Shown here: positions 1-6,377 of the stretch, piece after piece
How positions within the stretch are numbered: position 1 is the first letter of the stretch
Layout: the number at the start of each line of letters is the position of its first letter
NCBI RefSeq assembly: GCF_020524885.1
Contig: NZ_JAIVKJ010000003.1
Coordinates: 1-64,000 of the forward strand
Direction: 5' to 3'
Length of the DNA: 64,000 nucleotides
Origin: Microbulbifer elongatus
GTDB lineage: Bacteria; Pseudomonadota; Gammaproteobacteria; Pseudomonadales; Cellvibrionaceae
Notes under the pieces: generated by a model
What the model saw: only the letters and a program-made list of their open reading frames with translations
Databases searched by the model: none
What the model was told of the DNA's origin: nothing
Position numbers and translations under genes: made by a program

Positions 1-131
1 ATACATCGAGGTTTTCTACAATAGAACTCGAAGGCACTCCGCATTGGGCCATATGAGCCCGGCAGAGTATGAGCGCAAATGCGCATAGTTAGAGTGTCTA
101 CTTTTTGTGGGCAAGACCACAGTCCGTACAT

Positions 132-500
132 ATGAAACTGATAATTTCCCTATTTTTCATTTTTTTCTTCAGTCCAAATTTGTTGGCCGATACATGGCTT
201 CAAGTTGGAGAAGATGGCTATATGATTGAATGTCCAGATGCAATTGAACTTGAAGAATCGAGATACACAATTTTCAATGATTGCTATGGAGTCGATCCAC
301 GGAATCCGGTGGTAGAGATTGGGAGTTATAAGTTATTAGAAAATCAAGTATCTTTTTTTGAAGAATATTCAGGTCATGAATCATTTATATCTATTGGATC
401 TGGCATTCGGAAATTTAAGGTACAAAGAAATGGAAAATCACTCCTTCTAATACGCGGAGAAGAAGTAGTCCATTTCAAGAAGCTAAGTGAGAGCGAGTAG
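132..500 (+). CDS. Cassette gene 1, small secreted protein of unknown function
   Basis: A 122-residue product that I do not recognise. The ATG at 132 is preferred over a possible upstream start at 105 because it opens directly on a signal peptide: MK, a very hydrophobic Leu/Ile/Phe core to about residue 17, and a cleavage region near LLADT. The mature part has two Cys (in IECPD and NDCYG), which could form a disulfide in the periplasm. No clear ribosome-binding site precedes it, which is common in cassettes. The stop at 498-500 is only 5 bases before an attC. Codon use is A+T-rich, unlike the backbone genes, which supports horizontal origin. Confidence 0.6.
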   Translation: MKLIISLFFIFFFSPNLLADTWLQVGEDGYMIECPDAIELEESRYTIFNDCYGVDPRNPVVEIGSYKLLENQVSFFEEYSGHESFISIGSGIRKFKVQRNGKSLLLIRGEEVVHFKKLSESE

Positions 501-505
501 CCACT

Positions 506-648
506 GCTAACAAGGCCAGGCAGTTTGCTACGGGCCTTCGGCCCTCCGCGGGACAGCTTACCTTGTTCACGTTTTGCGCAGGTCGCTACGCTCCCATTAT
601 TGCGCAAAACGCGCACAAGGTAAGCTGCCCCTGCTGGCGGCGTTATAG
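506..648 (+). other. attC site 1, long type
   Basis: It begins GCTAACAAGGC and ends GCGTTATAG (core at 642-648). The folded arms are very clear: CAGCTTACCTTGT at 554-566 pairs perfectly with ACAAGGTAAGCTG at 615-627, and inside it CGTTTTGCGCA at 570-580 pairs with TGCGCAAAACG at 601-611. Long imperfectly self-complementary sites of this kind are recombined by the integron integrase as folded single strands. Confidence 0.85.
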
Positions 649-656
649 GTCTTAAT

Positions 657-1118
657 TTGCTGCCAAAAAATAGGAATCCTGACGTGTATATCGAATGGCA
701 TGAAAAAGTATGCGATAAGATCGATCGCGCTAGGAAGGTCGCAAAAGAAAGGTGGGGGTGGAGTGGTGGTTACTGGTATCCACTTGTTCTCGATCCTAAA
801 CCCAATGTTCTAGTATTGGCGCTTGATAGTCAAAAATTAAAGAAAAAATATAGCGAGAAAAAACTTGGAGTATTTTTTTCAAGGTTTTTCTCTGGGCAAA
901 GGATGTATGTCTTCGACCAGTGTGGGCCTGATATGGAAGAGCTAGAATATTCTGTATTTTCATATGATTTCTGGGAGACGATTACTTGCGACTGTCATCT
1001 TCAAAATCTAATCTACTGCTCGCATGAGGGAACTATTACTTTAGGTGGGAAGAAACTAGTGTCTGAATTCAAGGGTTTTTGTTCGGCTTATAGTGAATTT
1101 TTGGTTGGGTGGGCATGA
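657..1118 (+). CDS. Cassette gene 2, hypothetical cytoplasmic protein
   Basis: A 153-residue product with a TTG start at 657, nine bases after the core site of attC 1. No ATG in this frame gives a plausible full-length alternative. I do not recognise the family. It is soluble, with a basic Lys-rich N-terminal half (residues about 13-75), aromatic-rich stretches such as WSGGYWYP, and an acidic middle (GPDMEELEY). There is no signal peptide or membrane segment. Several cysteines cluster near ITCDCHL and IYCSH, which could bind metal, but spacing is not diagnostic. The stop at 1116-1118 is 3 bases from attC 2. Confidence 0.6.
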   Translation: MLPKNRNPDVYIEWHEKVCDKIDRARKVAKERWGWSGGYWYPLVLDPKPNVLVLALDSQKLKKKYSEKKLGVFFSRFFSGQRMYVFDQCGPDMEELEYSVFSYDFWETITCDCHLQNLIYCSHEGTITLGGKKLVSEFKGFCSAYSEFLVGWA

Positions 1119-1120
1119 CC

Positions 1121-1212
1121 TATAACAATCGGCTGTTATCGCCCCTGCGGGGCTGGAACGGCCTTTCCGCTGCTTCGCAGCTACAAGTCCGCCTCAAATC
1201 CGGGCGTTATAC
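1121..1212 (+). other. attC site 2, short type
   Basis: The site begins TATAACAATCGGCTGTTAT and ends GGGCGTTATAC. The outer ATAAC and GTTAT (1206-1210) are exact complements. It is about 92 bp and clearly a different class from the long site before it, with inner motifs CCCCTGCGGGGCTGG and CTGCTTCGCAG that recur in attC 4. Confidence 0.85.
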
Positions 1213-1225
1213 GTCTAGAGGAAGT

Positions 1226-1531
1226 ATGAAGAAGTACCTAGCTCTATTAATTTTGGGCTTTTGCGTTAATGCTGTCGCAGATGAAAATTTTACAATAAAT
1301 GTGAATGAATCCAGTTTTTCTATAAATGGTTCGCCCAAAATATTCGATGCGGAGTCATTGTATAAAGAGCTACAAAAAGAAGGCCTAGAGAGTGTTATTC
1401 TTGCTATAGATGCATGTGCGGGTCCTGTACAAGTTGCTGATGGGTATGTTGTCCTTAAAAAGCTGAACATAAATAAAATTGAGCTAAAAGGTCTGGGTAC
1501 GATTGAGCCTGGTGAGTGTAGTAACGTATAA
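1226..1531 (+). CDS. Cassette gene 3, small secreted protein
   Basis: A 101-residue product. The ATG at 1226 is chosen because it is preceded by AGAGGAAG as a ribosome-binding site and starts a signal peptide (MKKYL, hydrophobic core, cleavage near NAVADE at about residue 19). The mature part contains a stretch VILAIDACAGPVQVADGYVVLKK that recalls the periplasmic domain of ExbD/TolR-type proteins in pattern (Asp after a beta strand, then a helix and a second strand), but this is only a resemblance. Two Cys may form a disulfide. The stop codon overlaps the start of attC 3. Confidence 0.6.
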   Translation: MKKYLALLILGFCVNAVADENFTINVNESSFSINGSPKIFDAESLYKELQKEGLESVILAIDACAGPVQVADGYVVLKKLNINKIELKGLGTIEPGECSNV

Positions 1532-1669
1532 CAAGGCGAGGCATTTCGTTCCGGCCCTGCGGGCCTCCGCCGGGCAGCTTACTTTGTGCTCTTTATGCGC
1601 AAGTCGCTTCGCTCCAATTTTCGCGCATAAAGCGCCCAAAGCAAGCTGCCGCTGCTCGCGGCGTTATGT
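1528..1669 (+). other. attC site 3, long type
   Basis: It begins ATAACAAGGCGAGGC and ends GGCGTTATG (core 1663-1668). Internal inverted arms include CTTTATGCGC against GCGCATAAAG and AGCTT near 1577 against AAGCT near 1644. It has the same layout as attC 1 with diverged bases, so it is homologous rather than a recent copy. Confidence 0.85.
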
Positions 1670-1730
1670 TTCGAAGAGTACTTTCATAGCTTCAGAGTAA
1701 TCTGATTTTCCTTTAGGCCATTGGACATTC

Positions 1731-2105
1731 ATGAACAATATTGAGTTTTTGTTCGGTATTATTGTGGTTGTCGCGATTAGCGTAATCTTTTTCTCAAAGA
1801 TTATAGGAGGGCGTGTGACAAGGGATTTGTATGATTTGGCTGACCAAGTAGAAACTGAGAGAGATTTTCTAAACTTTCTGAAAGCCCTGATGAATGACTG
1901 GGACGGTGATGAGCAGAGGGAAGATTCGGGTAGAGCTTATACCTCCGGACCATATGGTTGGGAGAATGTGCGCATTTCCACCTTTTTGGATGCGGCATTA
2001 GCGTGGGGTGAAGCAACTATAGAAGACTCAACAAGCGCCAGCCAGCCGGAAAATCCGTGGAAGAGAGCTGCCCATATCTTGCATGCAGGTAAGTTCTACG
2101 AATAA
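1731..2105 (+). CDS. Cassette gene 4, membrane-anchored small protein (DUF7660-like)
   Basis: A 124-residue product starting at ATG 1731. Residues about 5-22 form one strongly hydrophobic segment, so the protein is probably an inner-membrane anchored protein with a cytoplasmic C-terminus. The soluble part has the order FLNFLKALMNDW, then a Trp-Glu-Asn (WEN) motif, then FLDAALAWGE, which matches my memory of the short DUF7660 family found in cassettes and elsewhere; no function is established. The stop lies 4 bases before attC 4. Family assignment is moderate; reality of the gene is well supported by its position in the array. Confidence 0.6.
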   Translation: MNNIEFLFGIIVVVAISVIFFSKIIGGRVTRDLYDLADQVETERDFLNFLKALMNDWDGDEQREDSGRAYTSGPYGWENVRISTFLDAALAWGEATIEDSTSASQPENPWKRAAHILHAGKFYE

Positions 2106-2109
2106 AAAC

Positions 2110-2199
2110 ATAACAAGCGGCTGTTATCTGCCCTGCGGGGCTGGGACAGCCTTTCCGCTGCTTTGCAGCTCCAAGTCCGCCCCAAAGCCGGGCGTAAAC
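2110..2199 (+). other. attC site 4, short type with altered core
   Basis: It begins ATAACAAGCGGCTGTTAT and is closely similar to attC 2 through its interior. The right core reads GGGCGTAAAC instead of GCGTTAT, so the second T of the core trinucleotide is lost. This may weaken recombination at the junction. Confidence 0.75.
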
Positions 2200-2219
2200 A
2201 GTCACAAGGAAAAAATTCA

Positions 2220-2618
2220 GTGATTAAAAAGATATCTACACATTTACTTGCTCTAGTTGTTGGTGCTGCATTGGTTTACTCGCTGACCGCAATATCTCAA
2301 CCAAATCTTAAGAAAAGCTCATCATTCGACCTGTCAATCGTGGTGTATCAATTAGCTGAAGAGCTTATGGAACCCACCCAGATTTCTACAGATGCTGAGT
2401 TTATGACCGTTATGGATTCCAAGCATGGAAAGCGTGTTTCTATATCTTTAAAGCAAGCAGAGCCCAAAGTATCAGCTTCCATCGATTACTTTGATTTAAC
2501 GGTCAATGGAGAGTCTATAAAAATTGATTCAAATGGTACTGCAGTAGTAGACGATATTTTGGTTGTCCTGGTAGATCACTCCAAGTACGGAGAGAAGTCA
2601 GGTCCCGCAGCTAGGTAA
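2220..2618 (+). CDS. Cassette gene 5, exported or membrane-anchored protein
   Basis: A 132-residue product. The GTG at 2220 is preferred to an in-frame upstream start inside the attC because ACAAGGA sits about 10 bases before it and a signal-anchor begins immediately (IKKIS, hydrophobic residues about 7-26 ending at YSLTAIS). The remainder is rich in beta-strand-like alternation and has no cysteine. I do not recognise a family. The stop at 2616-2618 is 2 bases before a truncated attC, so the cassette order is kept. Confidence 0.55.
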   Translation: MIKKISTHLLALVVGAALVYSLTAISQPNLKKSSSFDLSIVVYQLAEELMEPTQISTDAEFMTVMDSKHGKRVSISLKQAEPKVSASIDYFDLTVNGESIKIDSNGTAVVDDILVVLVDHSKYGEKSGPAAR

Positions 2619-2620
2619 TG

Positions 2621-2674
2621 GTTAACAAGGCCGGGGAATTTGCTACGGGCCTGCGGCCCTCCGCGGGACAGCTT
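2621..2674 (+). other. Truncated attC (left half of a long-type site)
   Basis: Bases 2623-2674 match the first 50 or so bases of attC 1 (TAACAAGGCC to GACAGCTTA) and then stop abruptly, joining directly to an ATG. The loop and right arm are missing, so this site should no longer recombine. Confidence 0.75.
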
Positions 2675-3121
2675 ATGAATATGAGAATGTTCGAGTTTGA
2701 TCTAGAGGATTGTGATTCCTGTGGCTTGATTCTCAGGTTTGAGTCAGGGATTACATATTCTTGCTATAGTCTTCAGAATGACGATTGGCAGGAACATACC
2801 ATTGCCTCCGAAAGTGGTCTTTTGGTTCCGCTTTTTTATCTAACGGGTGACCGTGATTCTGAAGTCCGCTTCATATAAAGATTGAATCAACTATTAAGAT
2901 CGCGTTCCATAAGTACCCCGGATGAAGGATTAATCGCCATTAATAGACTGTTTTCCGATTTTAAAGAAACATCAATGATTTCTATCGATGACAAAAAAAT
3001 TGAATGTACGAAAGGCATTGAGAAGGGTTGGCTTTACGGTACGGTGAATACTCAGGAATGTAAGCACTTTGAGGCACATGGAGAAGAATCGATGCGAGGC
3101 GTACTTTTTTGGCCCGCTTAG
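2675..3121 (+). pseudogene. Cassette gene 6, split by an in-frame stop
   Basis: An ORF from ATG 2675 ends at TAA 2876-2878 (67 residues) and the same frame continues without further stop to 3121 (79 residues from TTG 2882). Both parts have similar composition. Either this is one gene of about 148 codons interrupted by a nonsense change, or two short genes. The N-terminal half has a CDSC pair and FESGITYSCYS; the C-terminal half has two Cys (IECTKG, TQECKH). No family recognised and no signal peptide seen. The ORF starts immediately at the break of the truncated attC, so its native 5' end may have been lost in the same deletion. Confidence 0.5.
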
Positions 3122-3125
3122 AAAA

Positions 3126-3208
3126 GCTAACAAGCGGTTGTAGTTGCCGAGAAAAACGCGGCTGGGATAGCTTGTGGTACGCCCCAGCTGCCCCTAAACC
3201 GAGTACAT
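3126..3208 (+). other. Decayed attC (short type)
   Basis: It starts GCTAACAAGCGGTTGTAGTTGCC and keeps GCGGCTGGGATAGCTT and CAGCTGCCCCTAAACCG in the order seen in attC 2 and 4. The right core is GAGTAC instead of GCGTTAT. It is recognisable as a homologue that has lost the recombination core. Confidence 0.65.
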
Positions 3209-3241
3209 GCGTGAAAATTAAAAATACAAGTGAAAAAAATA

Positions 3242-3599
3242 ATGCCGATCATTTTCAGTCTTGTGGTATCGATCAATGCATCTTGTGCAAGTCTCTCTAT
3301 GGCCGAAGAGATGGTCAAAGAAAGTAAAAAACTGAATATCATATTACTGACGGCGGGAATTTTGATTCTGGCTGCATAGATCGTGAAGCCGAAGATTTTT
3401 CAAAGTTCTTTATGTTGAAGAAGTTAGAAAATGGATACCACTTTCAACTGAAATGTTCGAAGTTACTTTAGAAAAGTACGCCAATAGCGTAAGTGTGGAA
3501 AGCACAGAAGTATATGATCCAGATGTTAAAGCAGAGGGGGCTCTTGCTCTTGTATTTGATCGTGTGGTCGTTGAATGTATCGCGCTGAGACAGGTATAA
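3242..3599 (+). pseudogene. Cassette gene 7, frameshifted remnant of a secreted protein
   Basis: Three overlapping frames together look like one small exported protein. Frame one starts at ATG 3242 with a signal-peptide-like segment (MPIIFSLVVSINASCASLS) and stops at 3377-3379. A second frame is open from about 3337 to 3471 and encodes a Cys-containing, Lys/Phe-rich stretch (DSGCIDREAEDFSKFF). A third frame is open from ATG 3453 to TAA 3597-3599 and ends in VVVECIALRQV. Two frameshifts would restore a product of roughly 115 residues. The last stop is directly followed by TAACAAGGC of another attC remnant, as in the intact cassettes. Confidence 0.5.
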
Positions 3600-3612
3600 C
3601 AAGGCGCTATTG
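3595..3612 (+). other. Truncated attC marking the end of the array
   Basis: TATAACAAGGCGC follows the last cassette stop exactly as at attC 3, but similarity ends after about 18 bases. It is taken as the right boundary of the cassette array. Confidence 0.6.
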
Positions 3613-3650
3613 TGATTCGAAGTAATGCAAGCTGAGATACCTGACATGCA

Positions 3651-3685
3651 AAAGGCGGTTCACCATGTGGTGGCCCGCCTTTTTT
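3651..3685. terminator. Bidirectional intrinsic terminator
   Basis: AAAGGCGG-TT-CACC, loop ATGT, GGTG-GC-CCGCC followed by TTTTTT. A-tract on the left and T-tract on the right allow use from both sides, ending the cassette array and the convergent lipase gene. Confidence 0.85.
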
Positions 3686-3708
3686 ATGAGATCTGTTTAA
3701 ATTGATAT

Positions 3709-4416
3709 TTACTTGATCAGAGAGTATTGCTTGCTGCTCGTGTATTTCTGCAGGCCGAAATGTCCATAGTTGTAGGTGTAACTCGCGTTTTCACCCTGAA
3801 TTCGACTGGAGTGTTTACCGTTCACGAGGCATGTGCCAGTGACACAAACGATCTGGTCGGCATAGCTCTTGATGGAATAGACGCGGTTGGCGATCTTGCG
3901 TCCGTAGAGCCAGTCCAGAAACGGGCTGGATACAGAGAGGCCATTCGTTCCGCAGGTGCTGGTCGTTACGTTGAAGGGATACACACCACAGCTCCAAAGT
4001 CCCCGGTATGCGCCCGCAACCCCGACGAAAGAGTCGATATTTCCTGTACGCCCTTGATCGATAATGACCTTCGCGGCCAAGGTAACGCCCATGGAGTGGC
4101 CAATCACGTCGATCTTTCCTGTGCATGAACTCTGAATAGCGCTATTGATGGCATCGCGCACCGGTGTCTCTTCACTGCCGCTGTGGTTATTGCATGCTGC
4201 GCAGCTTTTTGTCCCCCAGCTTGGGCGATAGATCTGGCTGGATGCGTATCCTTCGGCTAACAGTTTGTTGTACGTGTTGTTCCAGTCTGATGGCTGGCCG
4301 GTGTTTCCGTGTACCAAAACGACATTATCGACGCAGGCTGCGTGAGCCTTTTCGGTTGGAAGCGCCGCCACGACACACAGTGCTAGAAGAAGGTACAGCG
4401 ATGAATATTTAGACAT
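3709..4416 (-). CDS. Secreted lipase/esterase, alpha/beta hydrolase (lipase class 2-like)
   Basis: A 235-residue secreted hydrolase, predicted to cleave ester bonds of acylglycerols or similar esters outside the cytoplasm. Signal peptide residues 1-26 (hydrophobic core, cleavage after AHA). The oxyanion region is VLVHGNTG at 33-40, the nucleophile elbow is GHSMG with Ser108, and the likely acid and base are Asp187 (SYADQ) and His219 (YGHFG). Eight mature Cys suggest disulfides. Size and motif order fit small class 2 lipases. The start ATG is preceded by GGAGAG. It is a single gene, convergent with the cassette array and without an attC of its own, so I do not treat it as a cassette. Confidence 0.85.
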   Translation of the reverse strand: MSKYSSLYLLLALCVVAALPTEKAHAACVDNVVLVHGNTGQPSDWNNTYNKLLAEGYASSQIYRPSWGTKSCAACNNHSGSEETPVRDAINSAIQSSCTGKIDVIGHSMGVTLAAKVIIDQGRTGNIDSFVGVAGAYRGLWSCGVYPFNVTTSTCGTNGLSVSSPFLDWLYGRKIANRVYSIKSYADQIVCVTGTCLVNGKHSSRIQGENASYTYNYGHFGLQKYTSSKQYSLIK

Positions 4417-4444
4417 TATTTTCTCTCCGCTATTTAACGTTATA

Positions 4445-4460
4445 CCGAGCTAGCGCTCGG
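4445..4460. repeat. Short perfect hairpin upstream of the lipase
   Basis: CCGAGC-TAGC-GCTCGG, a 6-bp stem with 4-base loop about 30 bases upstream of the lipase start. It could lie in the 5' leader or be an operator. Function unknown. Confidence 0.35.
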
Positions 4461-4550
4461 AGCTTCAAATCTGGAGAGGAAGCATGGAGGAAGCTATTAG
4501 ACTTAAGTAGCAGATTTTTTGTGCCACTTTCTTAGCCCAAGGTTTGCCAT

Positions 4551-4945
4551 ATGCCAAAAGATAGACCGAACTGCGCTGTAGCAAAGGAGCTTTACGATGC
4601 TTTTCTCGCCGGTGACCTCCAGGCGATATATGCGCTACTAGACGCACGTATTGAGTGGGAGCTTGTCGGCCCCGCGGAGGTCCCTCATTTCGGTGTATAT
4701 CGTGGCCTGGACGAGGTGAAGCGATTTTTTCTATCATCGGGCAGATAAATCGGGTCGAGTCCTTTGAAGTTCTTTCCTGTACGGAGACGGAGAAGGGAGC
4801 CTATGTCGAATGTCGGGGGCGCGGTCACTTCAAAGGGCATCCGAAGCATTTCGAGATACGGTCCTGTCAGATATTGGATATCGAGGATCGGCGTATCATT
4901 CGATTTCGTATCTATCAAGATGCGGCGCAGATGGTGGATGCATAG
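4551..4945 (+). pseudogene. SnoaL/NTF2-like protein gene with a frameshift
   Basis: Frame one runs from ATG 4551 to 4748 and encodes the start of an NTF2/SnoaL fold (ELYDAFLAGDLQAIYALL, then WELVGPAEVPHFGVYRG and GLDEVKRFF). The remainder of the fold (INRVESFEVL, then a beta-rich segment ending YQDAAQMVDA) is in the next frame and ends at 4945. The frames cross at a run of six T at 4725-4730; one more T, or a -1 slip there, would give an uninterrupted product of about 131 residues, the normal size for this family. It is therefore either a recent pseudogene, a sequencing error, or a slippage-dependent gene. SnoaL-like proteins bind or isomerise small molecules; the specific role is unknown. 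Confidence 0.65.
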
Positions 4946-5065
4946 CGTTCGTGATTGTACAGAAGAGACCGGGGGCACTGCGTCCATGTCACTGAGCCTG
5001 GTCTTGCGCATATACAGATATACGATAAATCGGCGCTTAAAGTTACTCGACTTTTCCCTCACCCA

Positions 5066-5093
5066 TTGAATTGAAAGTTTTGCGGCGTATAGT
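5066..5093 (+). promoter_or_regulatory. Sigma-70-type promoter
   Basis: TTGAAT at 5066-5071, 16-base spacer, TATAGT at 5088-5093. It is about 45 bases upstream of the ATG of a small broken ORF with a good GGAGG site. Confidence 0.55.
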
Positions 5094-5140
5094 GCGCACT
5101 CTCTCAATTCAACCAATTAACCCAACCAATGGAGGCTCGA

Positions 5141-5270
5141 ATGTTCAGACAATTTGAAATTGCTGTCGCGCTGGGTCTGCGTGGTTGCGGTCTTTGTGTT
5201 CGCTGAACGCTTCCCGATCCAGTTTTCCGATAGCAGTCTGACATTTCCCGCAAGTGCGGAATCCCTCTGA
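5141..5270 (+). pseudogene. Small frameshifted ORF behind a good promoter and RBS
   Basis: An ATG at 5141 preceded by TGGAGG opens a 21-codon frame that stops at 5204-5206. From 5181 the +1 frame continues with a hydrophobic stretch (VVAVFVFAERFPI) and ends at 5268-5270. Removing one base near 5180 would join them into a peptide of about 42 residues with one hydrophobic segment. It may be the remnant of a small membrane protein, or the 21-residue ORF may be a leader peptide. Nothing else is visible between 4946 and 5355. Confidence 0.35.
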
Positions 5271-5373
5271 AAAATTTACGTATGCCCAGTTAGGCGGTAC
5301 GCGTGTGCGTTTGGCCTAAGTTCAGGGCTTTCCGGAGGGCGGGCGTTGCCCGTCGTTGCGAAAGAAAATTGTT

Positions 5374-6363
5374 ATGGAAAATCAAGAACTGGATATGGTG
5401 TTGGATTGCCTTGGCAATCACCGCCGCACCTATCGCTATTTCAAAGACAAATATTGCCTTGATCTCATTGCTGAAGAGTTCTCAGTAGCGAAGGAGGATG
5501 AGATGCCTCTGCACGCGCTTCGGCAGGGGCGCTGGGCAAAATTTTTGCACAAACCCCTGTTGAAATCGCTCCTTGCAGATTGCGGCAGCGGGAAATTGCG
5601 TCTTGACCAGTTGGTGTCGGTGTATCACCCCAAGCAGTATGTATTCAATCTGTCTTTGGGTAAGTGGTATCGATCGTGTCGCTGTTGTCAGCAGACCTCT
5701 CGCCCGGGAGGTAGCCTGGTGTTGCAGCTTAACTTTGAGCGACGTCACAATCGGGTCTATGAACAACTGTTGGATCTAAGTTTTCTGGACGAGTACGAGC
5801 GACAGCACTTTAATGCCAAGGTAGATATTGACGGCTACAGCGGCCACCCGGTCAATCGCGTGCGGGGATATACCATGTCCTGGGTTCGACTCGATCTAGA
5901 TCTCGACCGTGGCGAGTGCCTGATTGAGGAGGTGCAAAATGATTGGCTGCGTGATGCCGCGCGGCTGGCAAAATTCTTCACGGTATCCCTGCGAAAAGAG
6001 CGGGTTGCCGCTCTAGAGGCGAGCAATCCACAGTTCCGAGGGCAATACGAGGAGTTTGTCCGTTACGAAAATGAGGTTTTAAAGCCCTACCGTGGGATAT
6101 GGGCAGAAGCGTCCTTGGCTGCAGTGCTCGAATTTTTACGCAAAGAAGTCGGTTCGCTGGACATCTACTATCACACCGCGGACTCTGGTGCGCGTCTCAA
6201 GGGCATTAAAAACTACTTTCCTCCGAAGTCGCTGTATTCCAGTCTTCCTGAAAAGTTTGGTTTCCAGCTCACGGAGCAGGTGCCAGATATGTTGAAGAGT
6301 AACCGAGTCACTCGCCGTTGTTTGAAAGCAATTAAGGAGCCGGTAAAGTTTTACCGGCTCTGA
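5374..6363 (+). CDS. Hypothetical protein, 329 residues, family not recognised
   Basis: The product is a soluble protein with no signal peptide or membrane segment. I use ATG 5374 (MENQELDMV); a TTG at 5356 would add six residues. Features: Cys-rich YRSCRCCQQT near residue 105, a central WVRLDLDLDRGECLIEEVQNDW stretch of alternating hydrophobic and acidic residues, and many aromatic and basic residues towards the C-terminus. The acidic beta strands with Glu/Asp could be catalytic or metal-binding but I cannot assign them. It stands alone, and the final codons form a transcription terminator hairpin. It converges on the DUF885 gene 14 bases away. Confidence 0.75.
   Translation: MENQELDMVLDCLGNHRRTYRYFKDKYCLDLIAEEFSVAKEDEMPLHALRQGRWAKFLHKPLLKSLLADCGSGKLRLDQLVSVYHPKQYVFNLSLGKWYRSCRCCQQTSRPGGSLVLQLNFERRHNRVYEQLLDLSFLDEYERQHFNAKVDIDGYSGHPVNRVRGYTMSWVRLDLDLDRGECLIEEVQNDWLRDAARLAKFFTVSLRKERVAALEASNPQFRGQYEEFVRYENEVLKPYRGIWAEASLAAVLEFLRKEVGSLDIYYHTADSGARLKGIKNYFPPKSLYSSLPEKFGFQLTEQVPDMLKSNRVTRRCLKAIKEPVKFYRL
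6337..6360. terminator. Terminator hairpin inside the end of a coding sequence
   Basis: GAGCCGGTAAA at 6337-6347 and TTTACCGGCTC at 6350-6360 are perfect complements. The hairpin is formed by the last codons of the upstream gene and lies between two convergent genes 14 bases apart. The T tract after it is short (ATTTCTCC). Confidence 0.65.
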
Positions 6364-6377
6364 TTTCTCCGGGATGC

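Larger units (their letters stand above)
1..3612 (+). mobile_element. Distal part of a chromosomal integron cassette array
   Basis: This stretch is visibly more A+T-rich than the rest of the window and carries small same-strand ORFs. Each ORF is followed within a few bases by a site beginning TAACAA and, when complete, ending in GCGTTAT-type core sequence. Seven such sites begin near 506, 1121, 1528, 2110, 2621, 3126 and 3595. The one-ORF-plus-attC unit is the known architecture of integron gene cassettes. Sites on the right are truncated or decayed, as expected of the old end far from attI. No tyrosine-recombinase integrase gene is visible, so intI should lie to the left of the window. Bases 1-131 probably hold the tail of an earlier cassette; a GTTAGAG at 88-94 could be its core site but no full attC is recognisable. 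Confidence 0.85.

Noticed and set aside
2163-2219. Upstream extension of cassette gene 5 into the attC
   Set aside because: The N-terminal residues would be encoded by the attC itself; the GTG at 2220 has a ribosome-binding site and signal segment.
3709-4416. Lipase as an inverted integron cassette
   Set aside because: It has no attC behind its stop on either side, and a terminator separates it from the array; its base composition resembles the backbone.
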